64,000 nucleotides of DNA. It comes from Formosimonas limnophila (GTDB taxonomy: Bacteria; Pseudomonadota; Gammaproteobacteria; Burkholderiales; Burkholderiaceae). The position numbers and the translations under genes are program-made. Positions 39,612-48,484 of the stretch are shown piece after piece. Under the pieces are notes generated by a model that searched no databases, was not told the origin of the DNA, and saw only the letters and a list, made by a program, of their open reading frames with translations. Each line of letters begins with the position of its first letter. The stretch's first letter is position 1. The stretch spans positions 1-64,000 of the forward strand of contig NZ_BMZG01000005.1 in NCBI RefSeq assembly GCF_014652675.1, written 5' to 3'.

Positions 39612-41324
39612 TCACTTTTTCTGCCAAACGTCTTTCAAACCGACAATGCGATTAAACACCAACGCACCCGATTTTGAATCCACACGATCGGTGACAAAGT
39701 AGCCGAGACGCTCGAACTGAAAATGCGTTTCAGCGGCGACATTGGCGATGCCTGATTCGACGTAGCCTTGCGAGATGTGTTTGGAGTCTGCGTTGAGCGC
39801 GTCGAGGAAGTCTTTATCGCCCGCATCGGGATGAGCGTCACTGAACAGTCGGTCATAAACACGAATTTCTGCAGAAACGGCAGATTCGTTAGAAAGCCAA
39901 TGGATGTTGCCTTTGACTTTGTAGTTATTTGAGCCTTCGGTGCCGCTTTTTGAATCTGCGTAGTAATTGGCGTGCACAGCGGTGACATTACCATGCTCAT
40001 CGCTATCATAGCTGGTGCATTCGATGACGAAGCCATGACGCAGGCGAACTTTATTGCCGACGAACAGTCGAAAGAAACCTTTCATCGGCTCAACCATAAA
40101 GTCGTCATGCTCAATCCATAACTCTTTGGAAAACACGAAGTGACGCTCGCCCATCTCAGGATGGTGCGGATGCACAGGGGCTTTGCATGGTTCGGTTTGG
40201 CCGTCTGGATAATTATCAATGATGAGTTTGAGCGGTTTTAATACAGCGACAGCGCGCGGCGCTTTTTCATCCAAATCATCGCGAACAGCTTGTTCAAGCG
40301 TGCTCATGTCAATCCATGAGTCGGCTTTTGAGACACCAATGCGCTCACAAAACAAACGAATAGATTCGGGAGTGAAGCCACGACGACGAATGCCGACAAG
40401 GGTCATCATGCGCGGATCGTCCCAGCCATCAACTTTGTTTTCTTCGACCAGTTTAAGCAGTTTTCTCTTGCTGGTGATGGCGTAGGTCAAGTTTAAACGA
40501 GCGAACTCAGTTTGCTCAGGCAGCGGTTGCGCGAGCGCGCCGACTTCCACGAGGCGTGCGAGCACCCAGTTGTACAGTGGGCGGTTGTTTTCAAACTCCA
40601 GCGTGCACAGCGAGTGTGTCACTTGCTCTATGGCATCCGAAATACAGTGCGTGAAATCATAGAGTGGATAAATACACCACGCGTCGCCCGTGCGGTGGTG
40701 ATGCGCGTAACGAATACGATAAATCACAGGGTCGCGCATGGCCATGAAGCTCGATGCCATGTCAATTTTTGCGCGCAATACATGCGTGCCTTCGGCAAAT
40801 TCGCCCGCGCGCATGCGATGGAAGATATCCAGCGACTCATCAACTGGGCGGTCACGAAATGGCGAATTCATACCTGGGCTATTGAGCTGACCACGTTGGA
40901 ATCGAATCGTATCGCCATCCTGGGAGTCAATGTAGGCGTGACCCGCTTGAATCAATCGCTCAGCGAATTGGTACAGTTGCTCAAAATAGTCAGAGGCATA
41001 GTGCAAATGCTCGACACCATTGCTGTGCCAATCAAAACCCAGCCATTGGACAGTGTCTTTGATTGAGTTCACGTATTCGACAGATTCTTTTTCGGGATTT
41101 GTGTCGTCAAAACGCAGATGGCAACGACCACCGTAATCACGCGCCATGCCAAAATTAAGGCAAATACTTTTGGCGTGACCAATGTGTAGGTAACCATTCG
41201 GCTCAGGTGGAAAACGTGTGATGACGCTGGGCAAACCAGCTCGTTTGAATTTGGCAGCTGCTGTGTCTGCGTCGATTTTTTGGCGGATAAAGTTAGAAGC
41301 TTGTTCGATGTGTGTGTCTGTCAT
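39612..41324 (-). CDS. glnS: Glutaminyl-tRNA synthetase
   Basis: It charges tRNA-Gln with glutamine. The protein has 570 residues, typical of the bacterial enzyme. The class I HIGH motif is in FPPEPNGYLHIGHAKSICLN and the KMSKS equivalent is ITSKRKLLKLV. The presence of GlnRS suggests direct rather than Gat-mediated Gln-tRNA synthesis. The gene stands alone, 104 bp from ahpC and 122 bp from ptsI. No T-box or other leader structure is seen. Confidence 0.97.
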   Translation of the reverse strand: MTDTHIEQASNFIRQKIDADTAAAKFKRAGLPSVITRFPPEPNGYLHIGHAKSICLNFGMARDYGGRCHLRFDDTNPEKESVEYVNSIKDTVQWLGFDWHSNGVEHLHYASDYFEQLYQFAERLIQAGHAYIDSQDGDTIRFQRGQLNSPGMNSPFRDRPVDESLDIFHRMRAGEFAEGTHVLRAKIDMASSFMAMRDPVIYRIRYAHHHRTGDAWCIYPLYDFTHCISDAIEQVTHSLCTLEFENNRPLYNWVLARLVEVGALAQPLPEQTEFARLNLTYAITSKRKLLKLVEENKVDGWDDPRMMTLVGIRRRGFTPESIRLFCERIGVSKADSWIDMSTLEQAVRDDLDEKAPRAVAVLKPLKLIIDNYPDGQTEPCKAPVHPHHPEMGERHFVFSKELWIEHDDFMVEPMKGFFRLFVGNKVRLRHGFVIECTSYDSDEHGNVTAVHANYYADSKSGTEGSNNYKVKGNIHWLSNESAVSAEIRVYDRLFSDAHPDAGDKDFLDALNADSKHISQGYVESGIANVAAETHFQFERLGYFVTDRVDSKSGALVFNRIVGLKDVWQKK

Positions 41325-41446
41325 GTCGTGATTTTTAAACTAGATATTGGAATGGTTATAAAAAAATATAAAGTGAAAGGGGCTACTGTAAAAAACGGCA
41401 CTCATCGCGAACAATAGTCGTTTTGTGACTCGTCAATATTGACCGC

Positions 41447-43192
41447 TCACATATTTAGCGCATTGATTTGTTTCAGGCACGCTCGGATCTCGGCTTGCTC
41501 TGAGCACTCAAGCACTGCATCCGCTAGCTTACGCATCTTTTTCGCAGAAGAATTCATGACCCGCGATTTAACAGCGAGAATCTGAGCTGGCTGCATCGAG
41601 AATTCACGCAAACCAAAGCCCAACAACAAACGCGTCAACTTTGTATCACCGGCCATCTCGCCACAAACAGAAACAGATTTTTTGGCTTTACGCGCGGTGA
41701 TGATCGTGCGGGCAATCAGCTCTAATACCGCAGGATGCGTCTCGTTATACAAATGCGCCACATCCGCATCAGCCCTGTCCACTGCAAGCGTGTACTGTGT
41801 CAAATCATTCGTACCGATTGAGACGAAATCAATCAGAGGCAACAATGATGACAACACCAACACCGCCGATGGAATCTCAACCATGACACCAATCGCCATG
41901 CGTGTATCAAACGGGATATTCGCCTCGCGCAGTTGCTCGCGCGCTTGCTCAATCAAAACCAGTGCTGCGCGCAATTGCTCGACACCACTGATCATCGGCA
42001 GCAATAATTTGATTTGCCCATACGCAGATGCCCGCAAAATCGCGCGCAACTGAGTGAGGAACATATCAGGACGCGCTAAACTGTAGCGAACAGCTCTCAA
42101 ACCGAGCGCAGGATTGGGCGACACCACGTAATCATCCGTGGACAAACTTTTGTCTGCGCCAATATCAAGTGTTCGAATGGTCACAGGTTTGCCTTTGAGC
42201 GCAAAAGCAACAGATTTATAAGCTTCAAACTGCTCGTTTTCATCGGGTAAATGCGTGCGGTTCAAAAATAAGAACTCGCTGCGAAACAAGCCAATACCAT
42301 CTGCATCAACGTCGCGCACTTTGTCTACATCACTGGGCAACTCAATGTTGGCATACAGTTTAATCTCTCTGCCATCTTTGGTTAAGGTGTTTTGTCCGAC
42401 GAGATTGGCCAATCCTGCTTGCTGAGTTTGTTGTTCTACTTGCAGTAAGCGATAATGATTCATCAATAAATCATCAGGATTGACCAAAACCACGCCGTTT
42501 TCACCATCAATGATAAGCCACTCATCCTCGCGAATCAAATCGCGCGCTTGCCCTGTCGCCACCACGGCGGGCACGCCCAAACCACGCGCCACAATGGCTG
42601 TGTGGCTTGTGGTGCCGCCCAAATCGGTGATGAAACCCGCCAATGCGCGGTCTTTGAACTGCAGCATATCAGCGGGCGCGATGTCGTGAGCAACCAGAAT
42701 CGTGTCATGCTCAAATACTTGTGGCTTGGCTTGATCAGACACACGGGTATGCTTTTCGCGCAATGCACGCATGATTCGCGTACCGACCTGCATCACATCT
42801 TGTTTGCGCTCACGCAGGTAGTCGTCCTCAAACGCCTCAAACTGCTCGACCAGCTCATTAACCTGCTCAGACAACGCCCACTCAGCGTTGTAGCGATATT
42901 GACTGATTAAATCGCGAGATGCTTGAACGAGCATTTCATCATGAGCAATCATGCTGTGCACATCCAGCATGGCGCTCATCTCGTGTGGCGCATCGGAGTC
43001 CAATCCTGCACGAAGCTCTGTGAACTCATTCTGAACTTTTTTCACTGCGGCATCAAATCGAGCGGTTTCTGACACAATCGCATCGACACCGACGAGGTAA
43101 TGCTGCGCCTCCAAGCTCACATGCGCGAGCAAGTGGGCTTTGCCGATGGCGATTTTGTCACTAACGCCGATGCCGTGCAGTGAAAACGTCAC
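41447..43192 (-). CDS. ptsI: PTS enzyme I
   Basis: It takes phosphate from PEP and passes it to HPr. The protein has 581 residues if started at the GTG at 43192 (VTFSLHGIGVS), which has GGGAG 9 nt before it; an in-frame GTG at 43210 lies inside ptsH. The active histidine is in GGTTSHTAIVARGLG, and the PEP-binding domain contains RTLDIGADK, LFRSEFLFL and SIGTNDLTQYTLAVDR. It is last in EIIA-ptsH-ptsI, with no sugar permease gene, so the system is probably a regulatory relay. Confidence 0.95.
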   Translation of the reverse strand: MTFSLHGIGVSDKIAIGKAHLLAHVSLEAQHYLVGVDAIVSETARFDAAVKKVQNEFTELRAGLDSDAPHEMSAMLDVHSMIAHDEMLVQASRDLISQYRYNAEWALSEQVNELVEQFEAFEDDYLRERKQDVMQVGTRIMRALREKHTRVSDQAKPQVFEHDTILVAHDIAPADMLQFKDRALAGFITDLGGTTSHTAIVARGLGVPAVVATGQARDLIREDEWLIIDGENGVVLVNPDDLLMNHYRLLQVEQQTQQAGLANLVGQNTLTKDGREIKLYANIELPSDVDKVRDVDADGIGLFRSEFLFLNRTHLPDENEQFEAYKSVAFALKGKPVTIRTLDIGADKSLSTDDYVVSPNPALGLRAVRYSLARPDMFLTQLRAILRASAYGQIKLLLPMISGVEQLRAALVLIEQAREQLREANIPFDTRMAIGVMVEIPSAVLVLSSLLPLIDFVSIGTNDLTQYTLAVDRADADVAHLYNETHPAVLELIARTIITARKAKKSVSVCGEMAGDTKLTRLLLGFGLREFSMQPAQILAVKSRVMNSSAKKMRKLADAVLECSEQAEIRACLKQINALNM

Positions 43193-43196
43193 GCGA

Positions 43197-43466
43197 CTAT
43201 TCTCCCTCACCGAAATAAGTAGCGATCAGTGCCAACACAGCATCTAATGCTGCCTGTTCATCCTCACCATCTGCCTCAACCATGACAACAGAACCTTTGC
43301 CCGCAGCCAGCATCATGACGCCCATAATCGACTTGGCGTTGACGCGGCGACCATTTTTGGTCACCCAGATTTCGGATTTGAACTTGCTCGCCGTCTGTGT
43401 GAGTACACCGGAAGCACGTGCGTGTAAACCCAATTTATTAATAATAGTGGTTTCTGCTTGAACCAT
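43197..43466 (-). CDS. ptsH: Phosphocarrier protein HPr
   Basis: An 89-residue phosphocarrier between enzyme I and EIIA proteins. The active residue is His15 in NKLGLHARAS. Ser46 is present in NAKSIMGVMMLAA, the site that HPr kinase phosphorylates in many betaproteobacteria; hprK is not in this window. It lies 54 bp after the EIIA gene and its stop is 4 bp before the proposed ptsI GTG. Confidence 0.96.
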   Translation of the reverse strand: MVQAETTIINKLGLHARASGVLTQTASKFKSEIWVTKNGRRVNAKSIMGVMMLAAGKGSVVMVEADGEDEQAALDAVLALIATYFGEGE

Positions 43467-43520
43467 GAGCGACTTTCTTTAATGATTGAACGAGGTGCTT
43501 GGAGTATAGCGATGAGGTGA

Positions 43521-43940
43521 CTACGCCCCGATACTGCTGTTGTCTGTGGGTGAATTAGAAAAGGTTTCAATGCAATTCTTACCACCGTCTGCCGCCTTCT
43601 GCGCGACCTGACTCAGAGACATGTCTCGATAATTAATCGCACGCAACAGCATGGGCAAATTCAGACCAAACAGCAAACGGGCATTTGGATAGTCGCGAAC
43701 CACACGCTGACCACAGTTTGCAGGGGTTGCGCCGCATACATCAGCCAATACCAAAACGCCGTCGCCGGAGTCTAAATCTCGTACCGCCGTCATTGCACGC
43801 CCATACAAATCATCCACATCCTCATCAGCCAAAACATCTATGAACACCACCGCAGGTGGTGTGCTTTTATAGACGTGCTTGACCGCTTCCAAAAACGCAC
43901 CCGCTAAAGGCGTGTGCGCCAACAATAGTATACCAACCAT
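43521..43940 (-). CDS. PTS EIIA, mannose family
   Basis: A 139-residue single-domain EIIA of the mannose type. The phosphorylated histidine is His9 in MVGILLLAHTPLAGAF, and FIDVLADEDVDDLYGRA and DVCGATPANCGQRV follow the family pattern. I chose the ATG at 43940 because the longer frame (to 44015) only adds a non-conserved hydrophobic leader. With ptsH and ptsI it forms the incomplete PTS common in betaproteobacteria, thought to be regulatory rather than for sugar uptake. Confidence 0.92.
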   Translation of the reverse strand: MVGILLLAHTPLAGAFLEAVKHVYKSTPPAVVFIDVLADEDVDDLYGRAMTAVRDLDSGDGVLVLADVCGATPANCGQRVVRDYPNARLLFGLNLPMLLRAINYRDMSLSQVAQKAADGGKNCIETFSNSPTDNSSIGA

Positions 43941-44132
43941 AGTCACCCCAAAGGCGTGCCAAAAAAATACCATTTTAGCCGAAAACGCCCCACATAGGCG
44001 CAAAAGCCAACGCACTAAGCCAGAGCGTGCACCAATATGGATGATGACGTATCACGCCCACCCCAATACCACCCAAAACTCTGTAAAGCACTCCACAACG
44101 CAAAACACGCCAATAATCCCGTAAAATACGGT

Positions 44133-45044
44133 ATGCCTCCTCCCATCTCCCCCCTTCCGCTCAAAAATGGCGTTTCGGCCAGCCACATCTGGCTGCCCGC
44201 TGAACCGTGGCCATCATTACTGGCTTTTTTGTGTCATCGTTTCAATCAAGTCAGCGAGCAAGAATGGCGTCAACGCCTAACAGCAGGCGAAGTTCGCGAC
44301 CAGTTTGGCCGAGTGTATGGCGTTCACGCAGATTATCCAGCCAATGTGTGTCTGTTTTATTACCGAGTGATTGATGATGAGCCTGCGATTCCCTTTAATG
44401 AGCGAATCATTTATGAAAGCGAGCACTTACTGGTGGTGGACAAACCGCATTTTTTGCCTGTCACCCCAAGTGGACGCTTTTTGCACGAAACCGTGCTCAC
44501 GCGTTTGCGACACCGATTCAACAATCCATCCATCACCCCACTGCATCGACTCGATCGCGAAACAGCGGGCTTGGTGCTGTTTTCCAAACAGCCTGAAACC
44601 CGAAGCATTTATCACCGCTTATTCAGCGAGCGACGCATCCACAAAACCTACGAAGCCATCGCCGCTACACGCCTCGATTTAAGCTATCCACTCACCCACC
44701 GCTCACGCCTGAGCGAGCATCCTGAGTATTTCTTTATGACGCATGAGCATGATGGCAAAGCGAACAGCGAAACTACCATCACGTTGATCAAATCAGCAGG
44801 AGCACTCAGTCGCTATCGACTCGAACCTGTGACAGGTCAAAAACACCAATTGCGCGTTCACATGGCCAGTTTGGGTATGCCGATACTGAACGATACGCTT
44901 TACCCAGAGCCTCTGCCTCAGGGCCGCACAGAAAACATGAGCCAACCCTTGCAATTATTGGCAAGCTCTTTAGCCTTTTTTGATCCAGTGGATGAAAAAG
45001 AGCATTGCTTCCACAGTGATTTGCGGCTCATGGATTTGGCATAA
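44133..45044 (+). CDS. RluA-family pseudouridine synthase
   Basis: A predicted RNA pseudouridine synthase of about 304 residues from MPPPISPLP. The catalytic aspartate lies in PLHRLDRETAGLVLFS, followed by HKTYEAIA and RLEPVTGQKHQLRVHMASLG. The N-terminal 70 residues (LLAFLCHRFNQVSEQEWRQR) look S4-like and are typical of a betaproteobacterial subgroup. The target RNA site is not known. It is divergent from the EIIA gene. I reject the longer frame from 44037. Confidence 0.88.
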   Translation: MPPPISPLPLKNGVSASHIWLPAEPWPSLLAFLCHRFNQVSEQEWRQRLTAGEVRDQFGRVYGVHADYPANVCLFYYRVIDDEPAIPFNERIIYESEHLLVVDKPHFLPVTPSGRFLHETVLTRLRHRFNNPSITPLHRLDRETAGLVLFSKQPETRSIYHRLFSERRIHKTYEAIAATRLDLSYPLTHRSRLSEHPEYFFMTHEHDGKANSETTITLIKSAGALSRYRLEPVTGQKHQLRVHMASLGMPILNDTLYPEPLPQGRTENMSQPLQLLASSLAFFDPVDEKEHCFHSDLRLMDLA

Positions 45045-45073
45045 ACAAAAAAAGCGAGGATGACTCCTCGCTT
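45045..45073 (-). terminator. Intrinsic terminator of the nucleoside ABC operon
   Basis: On the minus strand AAGCGAGGA, GTCA loop, TCCTCGCTT, then a T-tract. It follows the substrate-binding protein gene and sits against the stop of the converging pseudouridine synthase gene, so it likely serves both. Confidence 0.85.
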
Positions 45074-45103
45074 GTTGTTGTGCTGTTGAAAATCAACAAC
45101 TCA

Positions 45104-46243
45104 TTATTTCAACTTCGCTTCAACGCCCTCAACCAACCACGACATTTTGAGCAACTCTTCATCCGTCATGGCCGCGTCTTTAGCGACGATTTCTTTGCCT
45201 GTTTGGTCTTTCAAGGGACCGACAAACACTTTACCACCTTTGGTCAATTCTGCTTTTTTGGTTTCAACCAAAGTTTTCACATCTGCAGGTACCATACCGC
45301 CAATGGCTGTCAAATCAATCCATTTATCAGCAACGCCATTCCATTTATTGGTATTGTCAAATTTGTCTGACAAAGCATTTTTGACCGCCCAAGTGTAGTA
45401 ATCACCCCAGTTGATGATGGATGAACCCAAGTGGGCTTTCGGGCCGTAAGCGCTCATATCTGAGTTCCAACCAAATGCAAACTTGCCTTTTTCTTCTGCT
45501 GTTTTCAATACCGCTGGTGAATCAGTGTTTTGCATCAGCACATCTGCGCCTTGGCCAATCAAGCTTTCTGCCGCTTGTTTTTCTTTGGTCATGTCAAACC
45601 ATGAACCAGTGAATACCACTTTGGTTTTGATCGCTGGGTTCACGCTTTTCGCACCGAGTGTGAACGCATTGATGTTGCGGATGACTTCTGGAATTTGAAT
45701 AGAACCGACAAAGCCCAGTGTATTGCTTTTGGTCATTTTGCCCGCGACAACACCTGCGAGATAAGCGCCTTCATAAGTGCGTGCTTCGTAAGTACCCATG
45801 TTTGGGGCATTTTTATAGCCCGTTGCGTGGTAGAACTTGACGTTCGGCATGCTTTGCGCCACTTTGAGGGTCGGATCCATGTAACCAAAAGAAGTGGTGA
45901 AAATGATTTGATTGCCTTTGGTGGCCAAATCACGAATCACACGTTCAGCGTCAGCGCCTTCTTTGACTGACTCAACTTGGGTTGTGGTGACTTTAATGCC
46001 TTCTTTTTCGAGATTGGCAATCATGGCTTTACGGCCATTGTCATGTGCAAAAGTCCAGCCACCGTCACCAACAGGGCCAACGTACACAAAACCAACTTTG
46101 ACTTCTTTGGCTGCAGATGTCGCCGCAGTAGGGTGAGTGTCAGCGGGTTTAGCTTCCTCCTTCTTCGCGCCACCACCGCAAGCGGCGAGCGTCAAAGCAG
46201 TGGCCAATGCTGCTGTCCATCCGAATGATTTTTTCAGAAACAT
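45104..46243 (-). CDS. BMP-family ABC transporter substrate-binding lipoprotein
   Basis: A 379-residue periplasmic binding protein of the Bmp/PnrA family, which usually captures purine nucleosides. A lipoprotein signal ends in TLAACGGGAKK (Cys near residue 22). The VGFVYVGPVGDGGWTFAHDNG and TTSFGYMDPTLKVAQ segments are typical of the family. It is the last gene of a four-gene ABC operon, after both permeases and the ATPase. Nucleoside specificity is inferred from family. Confidence 0.92.
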   Translation of the reverse strand: MFLKKSFGWTAALATALTLAACGGGAKKEEAKPADTHPTAATSAAKEVKVGFVYVGPVGDGGWTFAHDNGRKAMIANLEKEGIKVTTTQVESVKEGADAERVIRDLATKGNQIIFTTSFGYMDPTLKVAQSMPNVKFYHATGYKNAPNMGTYEARTYEGAYLAGVVAGKMTKSNTLGFVGSIQIPEVIRNINAFTLGAKSVNPAIKTKVVFTGSWFDMTKEKQAAESLIGQGADVLMQNTDSPAVLKTAEEKGKFAFGWNSDMSAYGPKAHLGSSIINWGDYYTWAVKNALSDKFDNTNKWNGVADKWIDLTAIGGMVPADVKTLVETKKAELTKGGKVFVGPLKDQTGKEIVAKDAAMTDEELLKMSWLVEGVEAKLK

Positions 46244-46330
46244 GATGTGTCCTCTTGGTTAAAAATACCGCTTGTGCGGCGCAACAAAAAACAATATTGT
46301 ACGTTTTTTTAAAAGAATTTTTGCACCATT

Positions 46331-47302
46331 TTAAGGCAAAAATGGCTGTGACAATGACGCTGGTGCATTGAGCTTGATTTTGCGCCAATCGCGGGAAATC
46401 CAGCACAACACCACAATCGTCGCAATATACGGCAACGCATTAAGCAGCTGGGTATTTGTCAGCACCAGCACCACACTTTTCACCCAATCGGCTTGGTTGA
46501 CCAACCAATCCTGAATCGACTGACTCGCCGCTTGCGCCGCGAACCCCAATGAGCGCATCAAACCAAACAACAATGCCCCAAGAAACAAACGCGATGGCCG
46601 CCAAGTCGCAAACACTACCAGCGCGACCGCAATCCAGCCCACACCGCCCGTGATGCCTTCTTGCCACGCTTTAAATTGCACCAACACCGTGAATGCGCCC
46701 GCCAAACCCGACATCGCCCCACCGACAATCGTCGCGCCATAACGCACCGTCACCACATCATAACCAATGCTGTGCGCCACCGAAGGCGACTCACCGACCG
46801 AGCGCACGACAAGACCGAGCTTACTGCGATACAACAACAAAGATAAGACAACCGCCAAAACAATGCTCAAATACGCAGGCAAACTTTGGCTAAACAAAGC
46901 CCCGACCACAGGCATGTCAGAAAGCAGCGGAATCGCCACCACCTCAAAACCCGCCAAAGGCTGTCCCACATATTTAACACCCAACAACGCCGATAAGCCC
47001 ATACCCAAAATCGTCAGAGCCAATCCCGTTGCCACCTGATTGGTCAACAAACGCACCACCAAAAAGGCAAACACACTCGCTGCAACCGCACCGACCAGCA
47101 CACCGACCAACAACCCAAGCCATAAATTGCCACTCTCAAAGGACACCATAAAAGTCGCCACCGCACCGAGCAGCATCATGCCCTCAACGCCGAGGTTGAG
47201 CACACCCGCTTTCTCTGTGATTAACTCCCCCAAGCCAGCCAAAATCAGCGGAATCGCTGCCAGAATCACGCTGGCAATCAAACTGCTTAAAAACGCATCC
47301 AT
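46331..47302 (-). CDS. ABC transporter permease (nucleoside type, second permease)
   Basis: A 323-residue inner-membrane protein with about eight to nine hydrophobic segments. The N-terminal LGELITEKAGVLNLGVEGMMLLGAV stretch is characteristic of the YufQ/NupC-like permeases in the branched-chain-amino-acid/ribose permease superfamily. The interior GESPSVAHSIGYDV resembles the EAA-like coupling loop. It follows the other permease after 29 bp. Confidence 0.92.
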   Translation of the reverse strand: MDAFLSSLIASVILAAIPLILAGLGELITEKAGVLNLGVEGMMLLGAVATFMVSFESGNLWLGLLVGVLVGAVAASVFAFLVVRLLTNQVATGLALTILGMGLSALLGVKYVGQPLAGFEVVAIPLLSDMPVVGALFSQSLPAYLSIVLAVVLSLLLYRSKLGLVVRSVGESPSVAHSIGYDVVTVRYGATIVGGAMSGLAGAFTVLVQFKAWQEGITGGVGWIAVALVVFATWRPSRLFLGALLFGLMRSLGFAAQAASQSIQDWLVNQADWVKSVVLVLTNTQLLNALPYIATIVVLCWISRDWRKIKLNAPASLSQPFLP

Positions 47303-47331
47303 GCTTTATCCTGTAAAAAATCAATTCATCG

Positions 47332-48432
47332 TTATTTTCGCAGCACGACGCGATAATTCACCAACACGTCAGCACTCAATAAAAACGTCAGCAACAGCCC
47401 CTGAAACAAACCACTCACTGACTGCGGCAAAGACATCGCCAATTGCAACGCCTCACCACCCAGCGTCAACAGCGCCATAAGCAACGCACCGAGCAAAATC
47501 CCTACAGGATGCAAACGCCCCAAAAACGCGACAATAATCGCGGTGAAGCCATAACCTGGCCGCCACGAGTCTTGCAACTGGCCGACTGGCCCCGCCACTT
47601 CCAGAGCCCCAGCCAGTCCAGCCAGCGCACCACTGACCAGCAAAGCCAGCCAAATCAAACGATTCGTTTTAAAGCCCGCATAATTCGCCGCCAAAGGCGC
47701 CAAACCTGCAACTTTCATCTGAAAGCCCGTGAACGAGCGAGACACAAACAACCACGCCAAAGGTACCGCAATCAACAACAGAAAAATCCCCACGTGCAAA
47801 CGCGTGCCGACAAACACATCAAAAAACTGATTCATTTGCAGCATCAAAGCGTTTTCAGGGAACTGCTGTGACTGAGGAAAGCCTGTGCCTTGTGGATCTT
47901 GCAATAACGCAGGTGTATTCACCGTACCCACGAGTAAGTATTGCAATAAACTCTGAGCAATGTAAACCAACATCAGCGTGGTCAAAATCTCGTTTGCGTT
48001 AAAGCGCGTGCGCATCCAAGCAGCCAAGCTCGCCCACAACGCACCACCAACCACCCCTGCCAATAGCATTAACGGGACTAAGGCGTCTGTGATTGAGTCA
48101 TGGTAAGTCGCCATCACCCACGTCGCGGCAATCCCGCCGATGATGAGTTGACCTTCTGCGCCGATGTTCCAAACATTCGCACGGTAAGCAATCCCCAAAC
48201 CCAGCCCGATTAAGCACAGCGGCAGCGCTTTGAGCAACAGCTCCGAAATGCCATTTAAACTCGACAGAGGCTCAATGAAATACGCCTTAAAGGCATCAGC
48301 CGCATTCACGCCAAGCACCATGAAAATCATCAAACCCGCCAACAAGGTCAATACCGTCACCACGACGGGCGCGAGCAATTGCATACGGCGAGAAGGTTCA
48401 CTTCTAGGGATTAATTGAAAAGGTAATCGCAT
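47332..48432 (-). CDS. ABC transporter permease (nucleoside type, first permease)
   Basis: A 366-residue polytopic membrane protein with about nine hydrophobic segments, of the YufP/NupB-like group. LGLGIAYRANVWNIGAEGQ marks the family, and the coupling region is FQMKVAGLAPLAANYAGF. It lies 52 bp after the ATPase gene and 29 bp before the second permease, forming the heterodimeric channel with it. Confidence 0.92.
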   Translation of the reverse strand: MRLPFQLIPRSEPSRRMQLLAPVVVTVLTLLAGLMIFMVLGVNAADAFKAYFIEPLSSLNGISELLLKALPLCLIGLGLGIAYRANVWNIGAEGQLIIGGIAATWVMATYHDSITDALVPLMLLAGVVGGALWASLAAWMRTRFNANEILTTLMLVYIAQSLLQYLLVGTVNTPALLQDPQGTGFPQSQQFPENALMLQMNQFFDVFVGTRLHVGIFLLLIAVPLAWLFVSRSFTGFQMKVAGLAPLAANYAGFKTNRLIWLALLVSGALAGLAGALEVAGPVGQLQDSWRPGYGFTAIIVAFLGRLHPVGILLGALLMALLTLGGEALQLAMSLPQSVSGLFQGLLLTFLLSADVLVNYRVVLRK

Positions 48433-48484
48433 AGATTCTCAATAAATTGATTTAAAAGCCACAATCACTCATGGCACAGACAGA

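Noticed and set aside
44037-44132. Extended N-terminus of the RluA-type synthase
   Set aside because: The extra residues are not like the family, and the ATG at 44133 fits the conserved start of the protein.
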